Assembly: GCA_008360955.1 (NCBI GenBank)
Contig: LUCM01004059.1
Coordinates: forward strand, 1 to 64,000
DNA from: Fasciolopsis buskii
Taxonomy: Eukaryota; Platyhelminthes; Trematoda; Plagiorchiida; Fasciolidae
Reading direction: 5' to 3'
DNA length: 64,000 nucleotides
Part shown: positions 34,297-46,533 of the stretch, one piece after another
How positions within the stretch are numbered: position 1 is the first letter of the stretch
Layout: every line of letters starts with the position of its first letter
Translations under genes and position numbers: made by a program
The notes under the pieces: model-generated
Seen by the model: the letters and a program-made list of their open reading frames with translations, nothing else
What the model was told of the DNA's origin: nothing
The model's database searches: none

Positions 34297-35426
34297 GAAG
34301 AACGACGAGCACTAGTGGCTTTGACGCTATCAGGATTAAGTCAATATCCTCGAACGCTTGAAGATGGAAACAACAGTCTGTTCTTCCTAAAACAATGGAG
34401 GAATTCCTCGGAATGCCAAACTTGAAGTTTTCTTGCTAGTTTCACTCCTCCATCCTTGAACATAGCTGAAGAAAGGCCATCAGACCCACGCGATTTATGA
34501 CGTCCTAAGGCGTGGATTTTGTTGCGGATCTACGCCTCAAGTTGATCTGTTGTAGGAGTCACGAATGCTTGCCGGAACGGCTACCAGAGGGGCTGCAAAT
34601 TTGTGTTTTGAGTTCTCTGTCCAGCGCACATAAAAGGGCTGCTTATTGTGGATAGGCAAATCGTCTGCTTCGGGTCGTTTCGCTCACACCACCTACCGGT
34701 AGCTCGGATTGAGTGAAACAGCTTGCGGGAATTTCCCATGGCGGCAACATGTATCGTCTTTAACGCTAGATGTGACCAAATCTGACGATCCGTACATAAG
34801 CTTGCTTTGTATTCACGTCTCATGTTGAGCCGTACTTCATTAGGCTCGCTACTAGCGGGATGGTCCAGCGTTATTCGAGAAGGCACAGAGACTCAGGAGA
34901 AACCCATTTTGCCTCAGCCCGTTGGATCAGGCCACAATCCACCAAACCAGCTTCATAAGTGAACAGTGTTCATTAATGTTGTTAAGTGGGGGAAGTTTTA
35001 AGTTTTCACCTAGTTTCATTCGGAAAGTTGGCGGGCGAGTCGCGTCAGAGATCTTATTGCGGTCTAGCCGATGCTGCGCCGTATGTTTGGAGCTCCAACC
35101 GAAGCACATAAACATCTTGGTGCATACTGACGCGTCAGAGCTGAGAGAGTGCTCCAGTATGACCGGCAATCTTGTAGACAGCCTCACTATTCGTAGCTAA
35201 TTGCAATTTGGTCGGTCTGGGTTCATCGCTGACTGGACGAGAGCGGACGCCAAGTAGATCTTCGGAAGTTCTTACAGACACGAAGCAATCGACGGTGTGA
35301 ACACAAGGTGACAACCGTTCCCCATTTTTCCGAATGACAGGAACCGACACCAAAGTGGCATTCTTTATGCTCCTCGTTTGGGACAGCCGATCAACTAGAG
35401 CATTTATGTCTCCTGCTGAAATCACG
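34297..35426 (-). mobile_element. Retroelement fragment (group D), endonuclease C-terminus to polymerase start
   Basis: Read on the - strand from 35426: ISAGDINALVDRLSQT, the linker (ISDATRPPTFRMKLGENL), then at 34581-34886 LNMRREYKASLCTDRQ, AAMGNSRKLFHSIRATGR and NTNLQPLW, then the polymerase entry at about 34540-34330 (RNKIHALGRHKSRGSDGL, MFKDGGVKLARKL), running into the gap. The order matches the family C element at 10413-11506 but with low identity. The element reads straight through position 34796, where identity to 5345-7411 begins. So the natural sequence here is continuous, and the break is in copy 1. Confidence 0.75.
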
Positions 35427-36862
35427 TCGAGTTGATAAGTAAGTAGTGGTACTTCAGAATTAACAATATTGCCTCGCTGTTTCCAAGATGTTATTTATTT
35501 ATTTGTTTGCGAATAAGCCACCTCAGGTTTGCCTTACACCCGGTGACATCAAGTTTCATATGATGAAAAATCAAACGAACGCCTTCTTTCTTGATTTAAG
35601 ACTTTATGTTACCTATCCCCTTCAATTCTCATGTCTTTGGATGAGACTCCCCGATGGCTGCCGGTCAGTGCTTGCGCCTAGTTGTGCAGGGCACATGGTT
35701 TTTAACTTATTGATTGCCTTCATCATGATGCAAATTTTCGGGGTTCGACATCCCTCGTGCCCCATCGGTCAAGATAACAAATCAGCTAGCTCGAAAGCTA
35801 TACTGTTCAACATCAGATTAGTTATCCTGTTAAGATGCGAATTCTCTGTTAAGTTTGGACAGTCAAAGTATCAATATGCGAACGATGCACGCCCATCGCA
35901 TAGATCACGAATGTTTCTCATAAATCCATCTTCTTCTCCAGCTTTTGGTGCATCAAGGTTCCTGGAACCGATAAAGCCTAATAGCTATACCACAGGTGGC
36001 TTACAGAAAAGTATAGACCTCAAAATATCTCAACTGCCTTGAGTAGAAAAGCTCACTTTCATGCTTTCCGATGATCTTCACAGAATCTGACCTTGGTTGT
36101 GTCTGTACACTGACAGCAAAAAAGAATGATTTTCATGAGTCTCTAAAAAGTCTAATCGACCATTTCTCATGATGAAATCTACTTTTGATGCAGGAGACTT
36201 GGGTGCACACACTGTCCCCTTGGAGGAAACAGTATCCAAATACGACCGGATAGCGCTGGGGCAACAGCTGCCGGTTGGTGGATTTTACGGAAGTTGACGG
36301 GCTAGTTGTCTGTAGCATGCTTTTTCAATATCCCGGAAAAAGACCTTTTGGTTTTTATCCAAAAGGCTGTCTGAAGGGACGTCAGACTAGTCAGATCCTT
36401 TTTCTGTTTCGTTGGGTTTTACTTGTGGAGGATTTCCTCGGGTGCCGCGGTGCAACTACTGTAAACATGAGTGCTGCGTAGCAAGCGCTCTTTCGTGCCC
36501 GTTCTGGCATGTGCTTTTTAACAAAGTTATCACTAGGTCCTGGAAGTCCCGAGAAATATCAAAGCATCCCCAGATTCCACTGTAACCCGGAGGAAACGAT
36601 AACTGGTGCGTAAAGGAGTTAAACTTCGGTGGAACACAAATAAACGGTGGATAAGACCGTGATCGGTCTTGCTGCTTGGTTGTAACAAGGAGCAGTAAAA
36701 TGGCTAAAAGACTGCATCTGTCAAATCGTCAGTGAAAGCAAAAAGCCTATTCTGACGGAAGACCTAGAACAACGCCGGTTCGGGCAAACATTAAAAATCC
36801 ATTGAACGAATGACAGAACTGTCGTGTTGAGCTTGATCTGAGCTATATAATGCCAGTTACTA
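34796..36862. repeat. Duplicated block, copy 2 (partner 5345-7411)
   Basis: Gap-free alignment to 5345-7411 with two substitutions seen. The left boundary falls inside a continuous retroelement. The right boundary follows CCAGTTACTA, after which the sequence becomes TCCGCCAAAT rather than the second 33-bp repeat. Confidence 0.9.
35427..36858. mobile_element. Second copy of the 1.43-kb insertion
   Basis: Equivalent to 5976-7407. It has the left 33-bp repeat (35394-35426) but not the right one, so on its own it does not look like a complete insertion. The same 184-codon open frame lies at 35488-36042. Confidence 0.5.
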
Positions 36863-37059
36863 TCCGCCAAATATTTCAGAAATCGATTAGTTTGCCAACA
36901 AGATGAATAAAACGGGACGCCACCAAAGGAGACACATTCTGTCGGAAGAAAACAAAATCTGCCTCTCTGCTTGGGTTTCGTCAGCTATTTTCTTTTATAT
37001 AAGAAGGAGAGACATTATGAGTAAGGAGGATCACTTCGAATAATTCTTTGTCATCTTTC

Positions 37060-38110
37060 CAAGGAAAACGGTAAAACGGTTTTCGTGAACAATAGAAGCA
37101 TCAGTCTGATTGACGTGACATCAGGGATTTTCTGTAGGTTACTTCTCAATTGCTTTGCAACTGCAGGAGATCTCCACGCTTGTCCAAATCAATAAGGGTT
37201 TTGACTTGGCCCAAGTTACTCTGACCAAATGTTCACATGGCTACGAATACTGAAAAGCCAGTGCAAGCCTCAGCAGCTGTTTATGCCCTGCTTCATTGAT
37301 TTTGGCGTTGCTCTTGCCTCAGTCAATCACGAGGCCCAGTGGGAACTAATAGATGATAGCTTTCCCATTAAGCTTACCAGGATTTTATGACTCTATTATT
37401 TGTTAAATGTCATGGAAGTGCGAATGTACAGTGAAAAGTTCTTAGCGTTCGCAGTTTGTTCCGGAATGAGACAGTTCTGCCCACTCCTTCCGCTTCTGTT
37501 TAATTGTCATGGGTTGGAAACTGAGAAATACAGTAACCGGTTACCCGGGCATTCAGCCAGGCCTGACAGTCTACATCTCGGGTCTCAAGTTTGGAGATGT
37601 CATGTTAGGTAATTTTCCAGCCGTCATGCAGCTAATTCTTGAACAAGTCAAATTCTATGCACCGAAAATCGTTCTAGAAGTCCATGCTTTAAAAAGCGCT
37701 TTTCAGATCCAGCGGCTTTTATCTTTCAAGCTGTTGTCTGCTCCGCACTAATTTACGGACATGAAACCTGGTCTCTGCAGATGGAGATAGCAAGAAGTTA
37801 GGAGCAGTCGATCAATGGTGCTTAAAACTACCTCTCCTGACAAACTGGGAACAATGAATTTCAGACAACGAAATAAAGAGACGACGCCACAATGACGAAC
37901 AGCTCTCAATCTCTATCCCAAGTCGACGAATGCAACGGTTCGGCCACTTACTGCGGCGCCCTGAAGCGGAATTCACTCGACAAATGCTTTTCTCTTCCCT
38001 GTTCGGAAGGACATGGATATCTTTTGGGCCAGCATAAAGGATGGATTAGTGCCGGTGAGAATGATTTTGAATGTCTAGGTAAACAACCTCTCTAGGGACA
38101 CCGTTGCCCA
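37060..38110 (+). mobile_element. Decayed reverse transcriptase of another group (B)
   Basis: Blocks over shifting frames: NNRSISLIDVTS at about 37090-37125, CFIDFGVALASVNHEAQWELI at about 37290-37350 (first catalytic region, with FDSVD reduced to LASVN), RMYSEKFLAF then SGMRQFCPLLPLLFN at 37425-37503, GYPGIQPGLTVYISGLKFGDVMLG at 37535-37610 (YADD replaced by FGDV), and a C-terminal part (LIYGHETW, ISDNEIKRRR, MQRFGHLLRRP) at 37745-37965. Both catalytic sites are destroyed. The pattern agrees with trematode reverse transcriptases of the I-x-PG-x-x-x-Y-I-x-x-L type rather than family C. Confidence 0.7.
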
Positions 38111-38906
38111 GAGCAAAAAGAGGTGGTGTCCCGCACAAATATGGCTCCCACACAATGTTTGTTCAGTGATGACCTCCGCTGTCCAAGGAGTAAATTATCC
38201 CTTGGTAGGATTCAACCACTAAGAAACAAGTCGGTCAGCATATTTTTTCTTTCATTTGTTCTCCCAATACTCCATTCTCTCCTGAATTCTGATTCATATT
38301 CTGCGTTTTTCTAAACTAATTTCGAATGACCAACATTTGTAAGAGGTCGTCTCGGTTGATATATGGTGGATCTTCCATCATTTTTATTTGCGGAAATAAT
38401 GATACACGCTGGAAATTTACCTTTTCTGACCTAGGATTAAGTGAGCAAGCCAAAGGGACTTACTATTTCAAATGTCCCAAAAGCAAGCACAACCCTGTCT
38501 TGTTTTGAAAAAAATTACTATAGAGAGCGATCGTTAAACTTCAGGCAAGATGAGCTTTTACCATCTTATAGATAGTTTAATTCAAATCAAATAGATCAGC
38601 AACAGACAGGTAGACATTGTGTAGAATGAGCAAGATTCTGTTATTCTGGAACGGGCCGTTTCTCTTGATTCGTAACAATTCAAACGCATGTTATTGCTCA
38701 GTTAAAATATATTTCAAAACTATTGCCTAGAAATGGTTTTACCGAGCTCGTATCTGGTGAATTCCCGTTTTTCAAAACATCTGCTTTGTATTAGGATTTG
38801 TCATGGACATGCCAAAGAGTGTTTTGTGCATAAACGAATACGGTCATTAATGTGTTCATCGCAAATAGGAAAACTTGGGACATCTGTAAAAATAGCCTAC
38901 CATTAC
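38111..38906. other. Unassigned DNA
   Basis: No feature supported. A 60-codon + strand frame at 38326-38508 has no recognisable motif. Confidence 0.35.
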
Positions 38907-39095
38907 CTCTGAAGTCCAACGAGGTGCTTCCGGTGACAATTCGCGCGAAAATGTAACGAAACATTTACGTGCTAATCGATCCAAACGACTTACAATTTTC
39001 TGCGGCTCGAAGTCGATGTTTTTACTTTGCCACAAAATATTATATTTTGCACGTTGCACGAATATATATGGACGTGATTTACAAGGGTGAGAAGC
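38907..39095 (-). CDS. Candidate internal exon, function unknown
   Basis: 63 complete codons lie between an acceptor (CAAGAATTGTAG before 39095) and a donor (TCAGAG then GTAATGG at 38906). The exon is phase 0 at both ends. The peptide has protein-like composition: SRPYIFVQRAKYN, NIDFEPQKIVSRLDRLARK, FSRELSPEAPRWTSE. I do not recognise the family. It pairs in phase with the candidate exon at 39365-39538 across a 269-base intron on the same strand. Confidence 0.42.
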
Positions 39096-39364
39096 CTACA
39101 ATTCTTGACTCATGTTTTGTTGCATTTGTAAGTTCATAGAAGACTATTTTGCTGTATCTGTAAAGGGAAATAACGGACGACAAATTTTTGTGTTAAAGTA
39201 TGTCCACAGCTTTGGTGACTTCAACGGCATCTTCAGTTCCGGATTCGTGTTTTGCCCCCCAAGGTCAGGTGCGCCAGCCAACGACTGCAGAAAGTCGTCA
39301 ACAAGGCAAATATTTGAATTTCAGAGGGGTTCAGATAATCATCCGCTACGGTAGTAACTAATAC

Positions 39365-39538
39365 CACGAAGTTTTTTTCCGAAGCAACCCCGTGTTGCTG
39401 ATATGCCAAACGCATTCCAACTTCGCCTAATCCAGAATACTCGCTGCCGTGATAAGTAAACGTATTCTTCCTGGTTGGCATATTCCTCGCGATTTTCGTA
39501 CTTTCAAGGTCATTTGACTTTCTATTTGAATCTTTGCA
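39365..39538 (-). CDS. Candidate internal exon, function unknown
   Basis: 58 codons after an acceptor (ATATTGTAAGCTAG before 39538), in phase 0, ending at a possible donor GTATTA (39364-39359). The frame stays open to 39233 if that donor is not used. Peptide words include NDLESTKIARNMP, TFTYHGSEYSGLGEVGMR and AYQQHGVASEKNF. Well-mixed composition and in-phase pairing with the next exon support coding, but the donor is weak and no homolog comes to mind. Confidence 0.38.
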
Positions 39539-42083
39539 CTAGCTTACAATATTTTTCATTATCTCACGGTCTACACTGTGCCACACTTCCCCTGTACCTG
39601 ACCATCCACCGAGTACATCATTCCAACCATGCTGTGTCCCGTCATACAGTCTCTCTCCCCCCTCCTTTCTGATCGTTTCTGTTTCTTCCCATATCCACAG
39701 TGCTAAAATTTGTGACCTTAATACCATATCACTTAGTTGCAAATGTCTGCTCCACCCACTTCTGACGTCCCATGTTTTCCAGGCTGCATTTTCTGGTAGA
39801 GCATTTTCGAAGTACTATGCTTTTTACAAGTGTTCTAGTTACTCTGAAACAGCTACTTGCATGACGCATCAGGGAACTGGTTCCTCCTCAGCAGATAAGC
39901 TGTTATCGACTGTCTTTGCATCCCTTAGGGGGAACTCTTTAGAGGTCCTCTAATGACTGTAATCTTTAGCACAGTCTTCCATAACACGAGGTAAATGGTT
40001 TTCAATTTTCCTACTTCCTCTCAAATCACTTTCCAATCACTCATTCTTTTCCAGCGAGCGATGCACCAGGTGCATGACTCAAGAGTTGCTCCATTATAAA
40101 ATACCAATCCCGTTGCACTGAGTTTACCTGGGAACTACCGTCACAAATCTTTTGGATTGTGTTTCTACGGAAGATCAACTCTGCTAAAAAACTGCCGCAA
40201 AACGTCACAGATTTCTCTGAAAATAAAGATAGCTAACCATGTTGAAGAACCTTCTACATCAGGGTCTGGTTTGTTTTCGAAAAAAACACGAAAACAGTTC
40301 CAAAGCACAATGAAATTTGCTTATTGATTTTGGTAGAAAACTACAGTACACTATCGCTACTGTTGCTGAAGGAATTCACGGTTATCCACACCAAAACTTG
40401 AGGTCAAAAACAATTTGATTTAACAATGGGGTCCACTTCTCAGTGTTCATCTTCAATTGATTAAAAATTAGAAACCGATCCATATCGTTTCGCGAACTAT
40501 CACTCAAATGTTATTCGTTATTATCTGGAACTATACTTTTTCACTATACGATTATTCATCCGTGCTGTCGAAGCTTCCAGCTGGAGAATCCCAATCCTCC
40601 TTTGTAGATCTTGAAAATGGGGCTCTAATGAATGGATCATTAACCGGCGTCCTTTCCAACCCGTTTCCAGGTTCCTGACTTGCTGATCTGCAGCAAAGCA
40701 TGTCCATGTTTTGGTGAAATTTCAACTGGATCTAACCAGCACAGATTTAGATAAAAGAAGAGGTGAGCGCATACAAAACGACAGCAGCTTCCGTCTGTTT
40801 CATTTCCTAGTCTCAGTTTACTTTCCACGTTCTGCTGCATTTGGATGGTATTTTGATTCGTTTTGAGCTCATCATTGAGGATTGCAAAGGTAAAGATACT
40901 GTTCGTATTCCTACTGGCTGATGAATCTCATATAAAAGCCTTAATTTCCTATCTGGTCTTTGATTGGTGTCTTAAAATATGTTTATGTGGCACTTCAAAA
41001 ACTGTGGTCGCGTTTGCATCCAACACAATCATGGTGTGTAGCGGGCAGGCTTACAATCGACAGTCAGTCGGTAACGCCGATTGTGTTGTCGTACTATCCA
41101 ACAAGTTTCATTTTCATTTGGCAAGATTTGATTGCAATCCAGAAGTATTAGAATAACTACAAGTTTCCAGCCCACTCAGACCACACAATGGTATTTAGTG
41201 TGTGAATTCTGGAGCCCAGTGATTTGGATTGGTTGACACCAAGTGGAAATCACCAGCTGAATGCATTTCTCATCACTTGTTCCCTCTCTATGAGCAATAA
41301 AAGCAAAAGAATCGTTTGTTTTCTCATCCCCATAAATGTAATAATCTTATCATCTTCATTCTTTAAAGTTATTGGAAGGAAGGCAGTTTCCATAAGTCTG
41401 TCAGCAGCTTGAATAACTGAAAACGTAGTCTTTGTTATAGCCCATCTCAGACAATACAGTTAATTTATTTAGACTCGTGCATGAGTGAACGAAGCTGCGG
41501 TTAGGATCAAAATAACATTCCAACCGATATAATCCCTAGAGAGGGGGGCACACGTCCAATCAACTCTTCTTCCGCTTTGTTTAGGTTGTGCTTGAGTGAT
41601 GATAAGTTAAAGTTGTTTGTCTTGGCTGGGTTTTGATTCGGGTTTTCCTGTCCCTTTTCGAGAACGGGGCCACACAGTTTTTCATTGCTGGCAGTATAAA
41701 TAACTATATACCACAACGTGTTCCTTAGTACGAGACTTTACCACTCCAAGCCGGTTTGACACCATTTGTTTGACAAATAAATAAACTTCATTCAGTGATC
41801 AGATAATCTATGTATTGCCAGTAACGCACTTGCAACGCGTCATTTTCATATCGGTGGCCTCAACCTGGTGACTGGTTCCTCAGTGAGATCTGGGTTCGCT
41901 GGATAGAGTAGTTAGGACAATTCTTCTGTGCCATTCGGGAAGTGGTTGCTGTTATTTGAGGTTCTTCAATTACCCGACTGTTGTTGTTAAGCATGTGGGT
42001 GTATCTGACAGGAGTAGAATTATCATCCCATAAACGGGATAGAAACCGTGATGCTACCAGAGATATTACCAAGTTGTCCGAGC
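39539..42083. other. Unassigned DNA
   Basis: Nothing supported. A 97-codon + strand frame at 40863-41156 and a 67-codon - strand frame at 39539-39742 show no motif. Confidence 0.35.
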
Positions 42084-42146
42084 GACCAGCGGTGATTAAG
42101 TGGATTAAGCGCCTGCCACCAAAATAGTCAGAGTTTCGAACCCCAG
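42084..42146 (+). repeat. tRNA-like (SINE-type) sequence
   Basis: CGACCAGCGGTGATTAAGTG forms an A-box (matching 28299-28318), and AGAGTTTCGAACCCC at about 42130-42144 forms a good B-box. The pair has the spacing of a tRNA-derived promoter. The sequence continues for at least 50 bases without tRNA folding, as in a SINE. Confidence 0.5.
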
Positions 42147-45100
42147 CTGCATCGGTAGCTGTTACAGTAGACGGCAGCTCGCTTTAGCCTGACTTGTTAC
42201 TACATTTGACCTAACGAGATATAATGTGATTCTATACTATTCTATGTTTCATGGTCGCGGCTGCAGGTCACCCCCAAGCTGTGTAGTGGACCCTGGAAGC
42301 TATGAGACATGTCCCTATCACTGCACTCATCCTGCCATATACGGTATATCATTAAAAAAGGAAGAGTTTCGCAACTCTACTGGCGCTTTTTACATGAAAT
42401 GCAAGATCAAACAAGCAAGTGATCTGAATAAACGAATGTATTATCGTGGGGTTGCTGACAAGTGGGGTAGTTTAGGTTAGATTCTCGATCGAGGTACTCA
42501 AACTACTGTATCATGTGTTGGTGACACGCCACGTCTTCTCCCCTAGTCTCTATTGGTAGAAATTTCAAAGTTCAAAGTTCACAAAGAAGTCGAAATGAAC
42601 TGCGCTCGAATGAACTGCATTGCACAAAAATGAAGGCTAATTTTACTTATATAATAAATCCTTAACTACATAGGTTGATGCTCGAAAAAAACATGAAGGA
42701 ACGTGAATCGGTTCACAAATTATTCATACGACGATTCGATTATATGTAAGAAATAGTGAAACAGTAAACTGGAAATGTTCATGGAGATGAAATGCTTAGA
42801 AAATTATTAATAAATTGGCATCGAGATGTTTAATGAATCTACGTATAAATATTCGTTGTGAAGAGGTCTGAACATCGCCGGCGTCAGAATTGGTTAAAAT
42901 CAAGATAAAATGTGTCCGGAGTTTTTGATTGGTAGGTTAAAACTAATTTTATTCGTGATCACCGGTTACAGATCTGGACTAAGTGAGGTTCGTGCTGTAT
43001 TGAAAGGTGGATGTACCACTCGATGAATTTTTGTATGGAATTACTCAAATCTCTGAGCAAGGCTACCCAGGGTAGCCAAACCGTCAGCTAATTACACATT
43101 CTTCCAACAACACTGCGCTGCTGACTTTTAAGCAACTGGATACACAGAACTAGTTCGTCTAAATGCAGTCTAAACCCAGCTCAAGTTCCAAATTAGTGGA
43201 TGATCATTCTAGCACTTGATGAGTTCTGCGTTACAACACATGGGCAAGCGGATATCGATCGGCAGCCACGAGCCAGAAATTCTCCTGACAACTCATGTTC
43301 CAACCTCTGAATATCGGATTCAAAAAGGTCAATAGGTGAAGCTTCTTCGGTCTATCCTCGTGTAGAAAATCAAAATCAAGTAAGCCCTTGTCCTTTTAGC
43401 CCACGCCAAGTTTCCTTCCTAGACGAGCTTACATTGGAACACCTGCGTTATCAGTTGACACATTTATTGCTTCGGTCAAACTTCTGGCCTGAAATTGTCA
43501 TTAGAACGGGTCACATATCACAATCCACCTCAACCACCGAATGGGCTTAGAATTCTGGCCGCATTTCATCATTTCATCTCCTCACGACACGCTTGATAGA
43601 GTGATGTGCAACGTTGTTGTTACTTCCTCTATTTATAACCAACGTATTTCAGCCCTTCAGCATGATATGGCTGTCTCAGAATACACCACGATATCACAGT
43701 AGACTTTGCTATGTGGTAGTCCCATCAAATAAAAGAAACTAAAGTTAGCAACCCATCAGTTTTTTGAGAAGTTCTTCTGATGTTAAAAATAATTACCATT
43801 TCCATTTTATTTTGCCAGTTTTATTCTGTCTCTTTGATCATTCTAGTTTTCTAGAAAGCTTGTCAACACGAACGAGCGATTTATTAGTCAAAAGTTGCTC
43901 GCTGTTTGCCACCGGTTTCTGTATAAATTGGTGAGATCTTTGCAACGATTCTCATGTTTTTGGAACCATGATCCACCTACAAGTCAATGACATCTATCAG
44001 CAAAATAGCGTTGAAAATGGTTCGTCCTGGTTTTGCTAACACGGTGACAGTGGGTGAGGAATTCGTGGAGTAACCAAGTGGTTGAACGATTCCCCTCCAT
44101 TTTGGTTTCGTTTTATCCCTCATCTCTGCGTGATATAAATCTTAGCAACCGTTACTAATATTCTGCAACTAAAGTGCAATTTTGTTCATTGTACTTTATT
44201 CCCGATATCGTTGCATGACAGGACTAACGATATCGGCATCCAATTAGGAGAATGTACAAGCATCTTATACCGGAAAACCGGCACTCAACTGATCATAACG
44301 TCTGTTGTATTCCGACCCGAATTCTGCGTCATCGCAATTCTCATCGACCCTCTTCTGCTAACCGTGCAACCATAGTAACTGAGGACAATAGGAGATTATT
44401 GACATTCATTGTAAAAGCGCTGTAAAACCGCATTGTAAAATCCTGCTAAACCTGAAGCAACTTGTGGAAGATGATGTCTTTTCTAACCACTGCACGTGCT
44501 GATTTATCCATGACCTAGTGAAAACAGATGACGAGTTTCATTTTAGATGTGAACTAATCTGTGGCTAATTTGCGTCCGGCTATCATAATCGAAGTGAGTT
44601 CGAATAACTTTGAAAAAATTTGAACCTTAAAATTACATTTATTTCCATTCAATTGCAGTTTAACAATCTATAACACGCTCCATCGTATAAAGTTGGAACG
44701 AAATCCCTTCAGAAGTTACAAGAAAAGCGGATTTTTATGCTCAAGGATCACAAAGCAAGTGGATAATTTACCATCAAGAACGAAACAAACAATACCAGCT
44801 GATCAAAGTGAAAGAACACAAGTGCTGTGAGATAAGAAAATTTTGGTTTAATCTTTTTAATCACGTGATAAACAGTGTAATACATCATACAGATGAGATA
44901 ACGAACAAACAATAAGTTCATCTTGGATAGCATCTTGCTCAAAGATAATACAGTTACAGTCACGAATCATACCAACACATCACCAGGCGTGTTCCCTTCA
45001 ACATCACAAACTGTTTCATGACCATCCAATCATCTTTGAAGCACAGCCATTACTATTCACAGTTTGTAATTTCTTGTTCCTACTTACTTACTTACTTACT

Positions 45101-45961
45101 TACTTACATGCTAGCTCCGGTTTTGTTATTAACGCAAGCCAAATGCTTCGCTATTCCCTACCTTGGTTGCTCAAAATCCAATGGGTTTATATAGCAAATA
45201 TGACAAATCTAATGCCATTTATTCACCGAAACAAATGGCATTTTTCCAAATAATTTTAGGCATTCAAATCTGGCCTTGGTGCTTATCATTTTTAGTCAAC
45301 TGCTATTCAGATTAATTTAACCACCCTGCAAAAAGTGCGGCCGCGAAGGTCTTAGTGGAACACTAGTGAAATGGATCTGGTAGGTGCAAGTCGAAACATT
45401 TGACAATTCCGTTACTAAAAGATGACTGTTGGGCCTTGTGGTTCATCTGGTGCAACGTAGGCAGTACAAACGGGCGAGATTTGTCCATTTGTGAATTCTA
45501 GTATTCCCAGAATCAATCTTTTTCAAGGTTGCATTTAATAATGGAGTTATCGATTTAAAGGCTACAATCTAAGATTAGTGGATGTTGATTTATTCACTGG
45601 CAAATATTGCTTAAGACAGTGATATCACAAAAAATTATTTTACCAATAACAAATCTAAACTGAAGTTGGCGGACACTTAGAACACGTATACCTTTGAAAT
45701 TTTTCCTACTAAAGGGTATTCCAATTTCTACCGAGCTGATCTTGACAGAAACTGTTGGATAAACATGGCCTGTTCAGCTCCGCTGGATTTTTGAGTATGA
45801 TTATTTAGGCAAATTTGCTTCGCCCCAAATAACATTATGCAAGTTAAAAGTCAATGTTGGACACGGTTTCGAAACACCTGGTGGCAAATTAAAACAATCA
45901 CTCTGATCATGCTTTTGTGAAATTTATGGCAGGTTTTTATGTTTTTCTCACTGAATTTTAC
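42147..45961. other. Unassigned DNA
   Basis: AT-rich, with (TACT)n at 45081-45107. An 84-codon + strand frame at 42226-42480 is cysteine-rich at its start without a recognisable pattern. Nothing else supported. Confidence 0.35.
45081..45107. repeat. (TACT)n microsatellite
   Basis: 27 bases, nearly seven perfect units. Confidence 0.95.
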
Positions 45962-46033
45962 CTTCAGTTCGTGTTTGCACTTTGGACATCGTCGCATTGG
46001 TGCTGCACCCTCGACTGCGTGACAATTACTCAT
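45962..46033 (-). CDS. Candidate first coding exon with a C-x2-C pair
   Basis: An ATG at 46033 opens 24 codons: MSNCHAVEGAAPMRRC then PKCKHELK. They end in phase 0 at a GTAAAA donor (45961-45956). CPKCKHELK is the type of C-P-x-C knuckle seen in zinc-binding proteins. The next exon was not found. The start lies 75 bases from the ATG of a + strand open frame at 46109, so the two may share a promoter. Family unknown. Confidence 0.35.
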
Positions 46034-46108
46034 AAACTGTCGTCCATCCCTCTGCTAACATGCCGTTGTACGTAATAAAATGCATATCTACGACCTTGAG
46101 TTGCAAAA

Positions 46109-46533
46109 ATGCAAGACTTCGATCCATATTCTGATCGTCGTAGTTCTGGTTTTACTCTGAGTGCGAATTCGGATTCTCATGGCTTGAGTGAGGCATGCAA
46201 GTGCGTACGATCGGTTGCGTCCACGTCAGTATGGATTTGGGGCACACCGGGCGTATATTCTTGCTGTTGCCACGCTATGGATTATTGTTTCAAGCTCATG
46301 TAGACCGTCACTAAGATTTTTAATGACAAGATATAACTTATGGATACGTCTTCTGCGACTGTTTTGTCCCTATCCATAACTAATCCACTCGATTCGCGGC
46401 TCCCTTGTAAATGTTGCCGTTCAGAACATCAATCTGCTGTTTCTTCAGTTGTATGGCCGTTCACATCAGATGACAATACTTGCGCCATTAATTCTAACAA
46501 TCTGACAATGTGCAATCAGTTCAGTTCAGTCAG
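46109..46533 (+). CDS. Candidate exon region, possible membrane protein
   Basis: From the ATG at 46109 a serine-rich acidic peptide (MQDFDPYSDRRSSGF) runs open to 46303, with a GTGAGG donor-like site at 46188. A second frame from about 46188 encodes YDRLRPRQYGFGAHRAYILAV and a hydrophobic stretch (AYILAVATLWIIVSSS) followed by basic residues and a stop at 46379. A third frame runs 46340-46533 to a GTGACG donor. The three open frames cannot all be one exon: either small introns or frameshifts join them. No family recognised. Confidence 0.27.

Noticed and set aside
33308..34312. Long open frame across the N run
   Set aside because: It is made of unknown bases and carries no coding information.
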